Positions 58,679 to 64,000 of a stretch of DNA of 64,000 nt are shown here, piece after piece. Location: contig JAANYP010000758.1 of the NCBI GenBank assembly GCA_020465985.1, positions 352,310-416,309 on the forward strand. The letters run 5' to 3'. Positions within the stretch are counted from its first letter, which is position 1; each line of letters starts with the position of its first letter. A program made the position numbers and the translations under genes. A model generated the notes under the pieces. The model worked only from the letters and a program-made list of their open reading frames with translations. It did not search any database and had not been told where the DNA came from. The DNA is from Centrapalus pauciflorus. Its lineage: Eukaryota > Streptophyta > Magnoliopsida > Asterales > Asteraceae.

Positions 58679-59320
58679 TGTAAGGTCTACCACTGCAAGA
58701 TCTATCTAGACGCGGATCCGTGAACGAGTGCGGAATCCTCGTTGACGGTTAGACGGACAACTCTCAACCACGAAACACGGAAACTATTAGACGCTGAACG
58801 AACGACAAACGAACGATCCTACGAACTAATTCTCTCCGAAATAGCACTCACCTAGCTGATAAACTCGAGATCGCCTTAAGCTTAATTCCTCACGAATTCT
58901 GCTAAAAGTCTGCTAATGACTCGAGTCTATCCCTTATTATAGACCCTGATTCGAGTCTGATGTGGGCCAAACTCGAATCTGGCCCAAGGCCCATTCGAGT
59001 CTGTCCACAAGGACACTCTCGAATCTAGCCTTCATTCGAATCTAAGGCTACATTCGAATCTATCACAGATTCGAATGTCTACCTTTGTGTAATTCGAATC
59101 TAGCCAAATCACTTAAACACTTAGGTGATGAAACTTATGTTTTACTTATGTTTGAGTTAATCTTTGACCTTTATGTTTGAACTTCTTGTAATATGTTACA
59201 TCAAGTTCAAACACACAATCAATAACAGACAAACACATATAAACATATATATCCAAACACTTGTTAAAATCACAATGCAATATCAATTAGACTGCTATCG
59301 TCACACAGGATGTACCAACA
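58679..59320 (-). repeat. F3-B 3' LTR
   Basis: 642 bp, TGTAAGGTCT...TACCAACA on the plus strand, next to a polypurine tract; the inner end matches the Sirevirus pattern (CCTTACA on the element strand). Nine words of the type ATTCGAATCT/ACTCGAGTCT lie between 58919 and 59101. Confidence 0.8.
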
Positions 59321-59332
59321 GACTCCCCCTTG
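59321..59332 (-). other. F3-B polypurine tract
   Basis: 'gactcccccttg' reads CAAGGGGGAGTC on the element strand, directly before the 3' LTR. Confidence 0.85.
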
Positions 59333-59380
59333 ACGATAGCTTCTAATAAATCACACAACTGATTTAAGAACTTTGTTTAT

Positions 59381-62318
59381 TTATTGATTCAAAATACTAC
59401 CAGCATACAAACCTTTCTCGACACATACCTTGACTACATTTTCATACTTACTAGCTTCACCATCCATATGTGTGTCACTGGAGATCTTACAATTATACAA
59501 AATCTGAAGATCTTCTTTAGAGAGGTTTACCAAGTGAAGCGGGTCGTAGACTCTAAGAATGACTTTTTCTTCAAAATCTTCCATAACTGCTTCTCCGGTC
59601 TCAGTATCGGCGTACCACCAATGTAGATTCTGCAAAACATTCTGTGGCATTCGCTTTAGAGGCACCTTTCTCAGACATCTAGCTGGTTTATAATGAATCC
59701 TCATCCACGGTCGTCCAGTTAGAGGATCGATACGTGACGGATCCTCTACTCTTCTCCCGACCCTTGGATTCAAACGCTCGAATTTCCTTGATCTCCCCTC
59801 CTTTCTTATGATCCTTTCAATTACGCTCGCATAGGGATCATTTCCAATGTTTATCAAATCTTTCCATGCTAGCGCAGTGATTTCGATCTTTGGTAGGGAG
59901 TCGAACGCTTTTAAAGTTCGCCTCATGTACTGAAGCCCGTCTTTCCTTTTAATTACAAATAGCTGCAGTTCTCTATTAAAGAACCAGCTTAAAATACGTT
60001 CGGACAGCTTCCCAGTACCCGGCACTTTCATTGTCTTCTTAAGCTTTAACTCTTTCTGTTCAGCCCTGAACCATAGCTTTCTTTTTTCTTCATTTGTTAG
60101 CTCTCTCGCAGGTTCTACTGTTGATGGCTGAGGATTTAACGCAGCATTTACTATATCTACATTGACAATAGTATTTCCATCAATCATGTAAGTATCTGTG
60201 ATAGGATTCTGCTGCACAACTATCTCGTCAGCTTCATCATCCTCATCAGCGATTACCTCATCATCTGAACGCCAGTCAACTATTTCTTCCGGCACAAACT
60301 CACCTTCTTCCAGTTCTTCATCTTCATTATCAAAACCTATATCCATAGGATCATCATCGAGATCCATAAGAGCGTCTATCATTTCACTGATCTCAAACTC
60401 TGTAGGCTGTTTTGATGAACTAGATTCTCCCATTTCTCCTTCACCTTGACTAGGCTCCCCCTGAACTTGTGTAACTTGAGCTGCAGGAAAATCTACAGGC
60501 TCATTCTCCATACGTGCACCGGGATCATTGCCTTCGTCATCATCCTCTCTACGCTGCACTTCCTGATCCCTACAACTTGTCTCCCCCTGAGCTTGTAGAT
60601 TTTTCATGAGCTGCTCGAGGAGGGACCTCATTGATCGGATTTCTGAAGACTGATCTGCAATAAAAGATTTTAATTCAGTGTTCTCTTCCCTAACATCCTC
60701 CACAATCTTCCTTAATTCGGCATTGTCCTTGTCAAGATTTGCGTTATGCGCCTGGAGCTCGCCGACAGCCTTTGTGAGGGTTAAGATCTGAACATGCTGA
60801 AAGTCAACACGTCCCTTGAGTTGCACAAACCTCTGATTTGCAGAATATGCGGTTGAGGTAGATGGAATGGACTGAATGGGAGAAGGAATGAATGGTGGTG
60901 GAATATATGGCTCATGATGCTGAGGTGGCGGTGATGGTGGAGCGGTGGCTTGTGGTTGGGATTGGGTTTGAGACTGAGGTTGTTGAGCATCGGACTCTGA
61001 TGATGTCCCTTGCATGAACCTGTGACGTTTGGCCCTCTGCTTAGTCACCAAATGAGCAACTTCCTCGTCTTCAAAATCTGAATCGTCAGATTCCCTGTCC
61101 TGTCTTCTCCTCGAACCCTCTTCATTCACAATCAACCTAGATCCATAGGTTCCGATTTGAATTCTGGGATCTGCAGCCACTGATTCAGGAGCTTCAGCCT
61201 CCTGCTCCTCCATATCATCTGATTCTGATTCTGATGATGTCAAGCCTTCAGCAGCCCTTTCTGGCTCATACTCCTCTACATCTCTAAAAACATCATCTTC
61301 ACCTTCTGGTGGACTAAGCAGCTCACCCACTAATGCTGCGGCAACGCCTTCGTTTGCATGGGGCCCTGATGCCCATATTTCTTCTAGTGTTTGCGCGATT
61401 TGTTCAGATTCAGGAACTGCACTTGAAGGCCCTGCTTCCTGTGCTTGGGGCTGCTCGCTTGTAGAAGGCCTTGATGCCTGGATTTGACTCACTGCTGGTC
61501 TCTGACGGCGTCTTTGAACTCGTGGTTGTTGTTGTTGTTGACGTTGTTGCTGTTGTTGTTGTTGTGGAAACTCAACGACCCCTGCCCAGTTGGCATCTTC
61601 CGGGGCTTGAAAATCCCTATCCACAATGGCTCCGAACAATGGACGAGCAACAGGAACAGCCAATCTTCCTCGGTGTGAGGAACAATCAGTGCCTTATCAT
61701 CATCATAATAAATCTTGGGTACAGCAAAAATCTTTCCCTTTCTGGAGCCGTAATTTGATGAACGAACTCCGAGAAGAACATCTGCGAAAAGCTGAACTTC
61801 CGATTATATACCAATGCAATAACTCCAGATTGGATCTTTGACACTATGTAATCAAATCCAGCTTTCTTTGGCGCAAAACAGACCATGAATACGTGCACCA
61901 AGAATCTCCATTGCCCAATCAGGCCACTCTTCATGTATGACGACTTTGCCACATCTAAGTTTTATCCCATCCTCAGAAAAGCAGTGTGCCTAATACTTAA
62001 CGGAAAGTCAATAGGCCCATCTTCTTGTTCCTGAGATCCCAACTGCAGAACCTGACGCAACATGTCTGCAGAGAAGACTAACGGCTGTCCAGCGATTCTA
62101 GTTCTTAGAATTGTCGGGGTGACAGTGCAATCAACTTGTAAATGGTCGTAAAACTGCCGTACATATGAAATAACAATTGGGATGTTATGGTATAGAGCAA
62201 AGCTAATCCTAGATTCAGCTAGGAAATCCAATACTTGGCGATAACCCTGCGCCTCAGGGATATTATTGTCGGGATTAAGGACCATATTATGCTTCGGAAC
62301 AAAAGCTCGAACCGCCAT
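59381..62318 (-). pseudogene. F3-B envelope-like third ORF (almost open)
   Basis: About 980 codons with one TAA (61962-61964) and one frameshift near 61670-61690. It starts at the ATG at 62318 (MAVRAFVPKHNMVL), conserved in F3-A. The N-terminal core (YRQVLDFLAESRISFAL, VISYVRQFYDHL, SGLIGQWRFLVHVFM, FSFSQMFF, FLLYPRF) aligns with F1 and F2. Then 61663-59381 is uninterrupted: poly-Gln and an Arg-rich block (QQQQQQQRQQQQQ, RRRQRP), Glu/Ser acidic clusters, a coiled coil (about 60830-60590, with KAVGELQAHNANLDKDNAEL), acidic EEGEFVPEE, and a C-terminal domain with LSWFFNRELQLFVIKR, RKFERLNPRVGRR and a VYDPLHLVNLSKEDL end. The function is unknown; the coiled coil suggests self-association. Confidence 0.82.
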
Positions 62319-62360
62319 TTCTGCACGATAAACAAAACTGTTAGACTCATTAAAAATCAA

Positions 62361-64000
62361 TAAACTTGTTTAAATTCAAATTTGTTTTATTTTGTACTTG
62401 TTTAAATACAAAATCTAACACAATTAAATTTCCGCAAGTTTAATAAAATTTAAATTAAGTAAAGTAAATAAAGTACAGATTTGAAAGCAACAGATTCGAA
62501 GTGTCCATATTCGAGTGTAATGGACAGATTCGAAGAGTCCCTATTCGAGTGTAATGGACAGATTCGAAGATCATGGTCATCTCGAATCTAATGACAGATT
62601 CGAGAAACCCATGAACAGATTCGAAGTCCATGAACAGACTCGAAACCCCGTCGGCTAATTTTTTTAACAAAAACCCAAGATTTTAACCATTTTGAACTTA
62701 GCAAATCACATACATTAGTTCAACTAGGTTCTAAATATTGATTTATGCTTTTAATTTGATCTTTTATAGGTCCAAACTTGGTAATTTAGCAAAAACCCTA
62801 ATTTCGACCCATAAAACTTCAAAATTCGACGATTTAGTCTAAAATTGTGTATAAAACTACACAAAGCTTGTACAATCCTGTTGATTATACCTAGAAGTAT
62901 CTGTAGAATCGAAACACCAAGTAAGAGACTCGACAAAATGTCGTTTAGGAGAATTACGATAGACTCGAAGAATAGATTCGAAATCGCCTTTAGACTCGAG
63001 TGTATAGATTCGAAAACAGTAAGTCTTAAATGACTTCACTGTTGACCTATTTATACCACCAACCCTCGATTCTAAGCATAGATTCGAATCTACTGACAGA
63101 TTCGAAGTACTCATTATTCGAGTCTGTCTTAGATTCGAAACCACCAACACTTAGAAAAATTTTGAAAATTTTGAAATAATTTCAACTTTTCCAACCTTTT
63201 TCTACGGTATCGTGTAACCAGATAAACTATGCCAATTCTTTTACCCTAAGCTCAAGATAGTTCACGCATTGTTTATTTTATCCAACTTTGAATGCACCCT
63301 CAGTAACTTTTGACCTTTTACCTATGTAAAAATAAATTAAACTAAAATAAAATAAAATAAAATAAACTAAGGTAAAAATAAAATAAAATAAAATTTTAAC
63401 CAAAAAATTTATTCTAGACTTAAGCTAAACTTAAAGAATTTACAAGCTAAGCTAAATACTAAACAACATATTTTTGATGAGTATAGTCTAAGAGAGGTTC
63501 AATCAGATAGCGATGTCTGATACTAACTTTCAGTACTTAAACTTTCACACTTAGGAATTTTTGATTCCTTTGATTGTTTGTCGTGACATACCTATTTAGC
63601 CGATTGTTGGTATTGTACCCCGTTAAACATTCTACATTTCGGAAATCCCTTGGCCTTTTTATTTATCAGGAAATTATCTTACGTGACTCAGACATAGACA
63701 TACTTTTATGATCAAGGCACACAGACAAAGATTCTAACTTGTTGGTATTTGCAAACTTTCTTTAAAAGACAAACATCGGACACAGGTCTGTATTTTCATA
63801 CAACAAAGTGTCTTAGTTCGACTTAAGGTTTATTTTTAAAGTTAGCAGACAGCGGTGACAGGTCTGTACTGACGTACAACAAAGCGACATATCTGCTAAC
63901 CCGAATCTAAACAGAGACAACAGGTCTGTACTTACGTACAACAGAGTTGCATGTTTTCGACTCTCAGTTTTATATGATATTTCTATTCTTTCCATTTTCA
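62361..64000 (-). other. F3-B pol to third-ORF spacer
   Basis: Non-coding. From 62492 to 63146 it carries about 17 to 19 copies of AGATTCGAA, ATTCGAGTCT and close variants on both strands. An AAATA-rich stretch spans 63320-63400. Three blocks centred on GTAC-TGAC-GTAC or variants lie at 63790, 63866 and 63928. No ORF of substance. Confidence 0.8.

Larger units (their letters stand above)
58679..64000 (-). mobile_element. F3-B: Sirevirus-like element, 3' part
   Basis: Minus-strand element showing 3' LTR, polypurine tract, third ORF and the pol to third-ORF spacer. Pol, gag and the 5' LTR must lie right of the window. The spacer matches F3-A (20570-21300), where RNase H adjoins it. The left flank is 'caaag'; the partner is out of view. 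Confidence 0.82.

Noticed and set aside
59381..61663. Open 760-codon frame as a host gene (poly-Gln, coiled-coil regulator)
   Set aside because: It lies between a Sirevirus polypurine tract and spacer on the element strand, and its upstream part aligns with the third-ORF core of the other families.
58919..63146. TTCGAA words read as heat-shock elements
   Set aside because: Heat-shock elements need TTC and GAA separated by two bases (TTCnnGAA). Here they adjoin, so the match is not valid.

Overview
The window is repetitive nuclear DNA from a flowering plant. Nearly every base from 1649 to the right end belongs to LTR retrotransposons and small inverted-repeat elements. I see no host gene, tRNA, rRNA or CRISPR array. 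The Ty1/copia elements look like the Sirevirus lineage: initiator-Met-type primer sites (TGGTATCAGAGC), gag with two zinc knuckles, AGGGGGAG polypurine tracts both before the 3' LTR and between pol and a third ORF, and a long envelope-like third ORF. From memory of similar proteins, the families resemble those of Asteraceae or other asterids; this is inference, not a search result.

There are three Sirevirus families, called F1, F2 and F3 here. F1-A (+, 1649-7481) has a 5' LTR, a primer site hit by a hAT-type MITE, gag and part of pol, and is cut off by F2-A. F2-A (-, from 7482) runs into an 895-base N gap (12800-13694). F2-D (-, 13695-18296) lies beyond the gap. LTR subtype, missing target-site duplication and an orientation flip beside the gap all suggest that F2-A and F2-D are different insertions. 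Next come a Ty3/gypsy scrap (18297-19825) and an F3 scrap (F3-A, about 19826-22178).

The middle is a clean nest. F1-B (-, 22182-54021) sits with its right end in a gypsy gag and contains F2-B (25178-33496, duplication CTGGC) inside its envelope-like ORF and F2-C (41284-52254, duplication CAAGA) inside its gag. F2-C in turn carries a PIF/Harbinger-like MITE (duplication TAA). A second gypsy element (54022-58678) holds a 2.87-kb solo LTR (duplication CAACA) with TA microsatellites around a MITE. F3-B (-, 58679 to beyond the window) shows its 3' LTR and an almost open envelope-like ORF of about 980 codons. Bases 1-1648 are AT-rich flank with one 242-bp tandem duplication.

Gag would build the particle and pol would supply protease, integrase, reverse transcriptase and RNase H, but every copy is broken somewhere. 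F2-B pol is the best preserved (two stops). F2-C has young LTRs but has lost one Asp of the YVDD motif. The most interesting signal is that each family carries its own short word, repeated in the LTR and in the pol-to-third-ORF spacer and often folded into inverted repeats there: AACCTGTT in F1, CAGCTTGAG in F2, TTCG-NN-CGAA in F3-A and AGATTCGAATCT in F3-B. This resembles a coevolving cis-motif system with an unknown reader protein; the function is hypothesis only.
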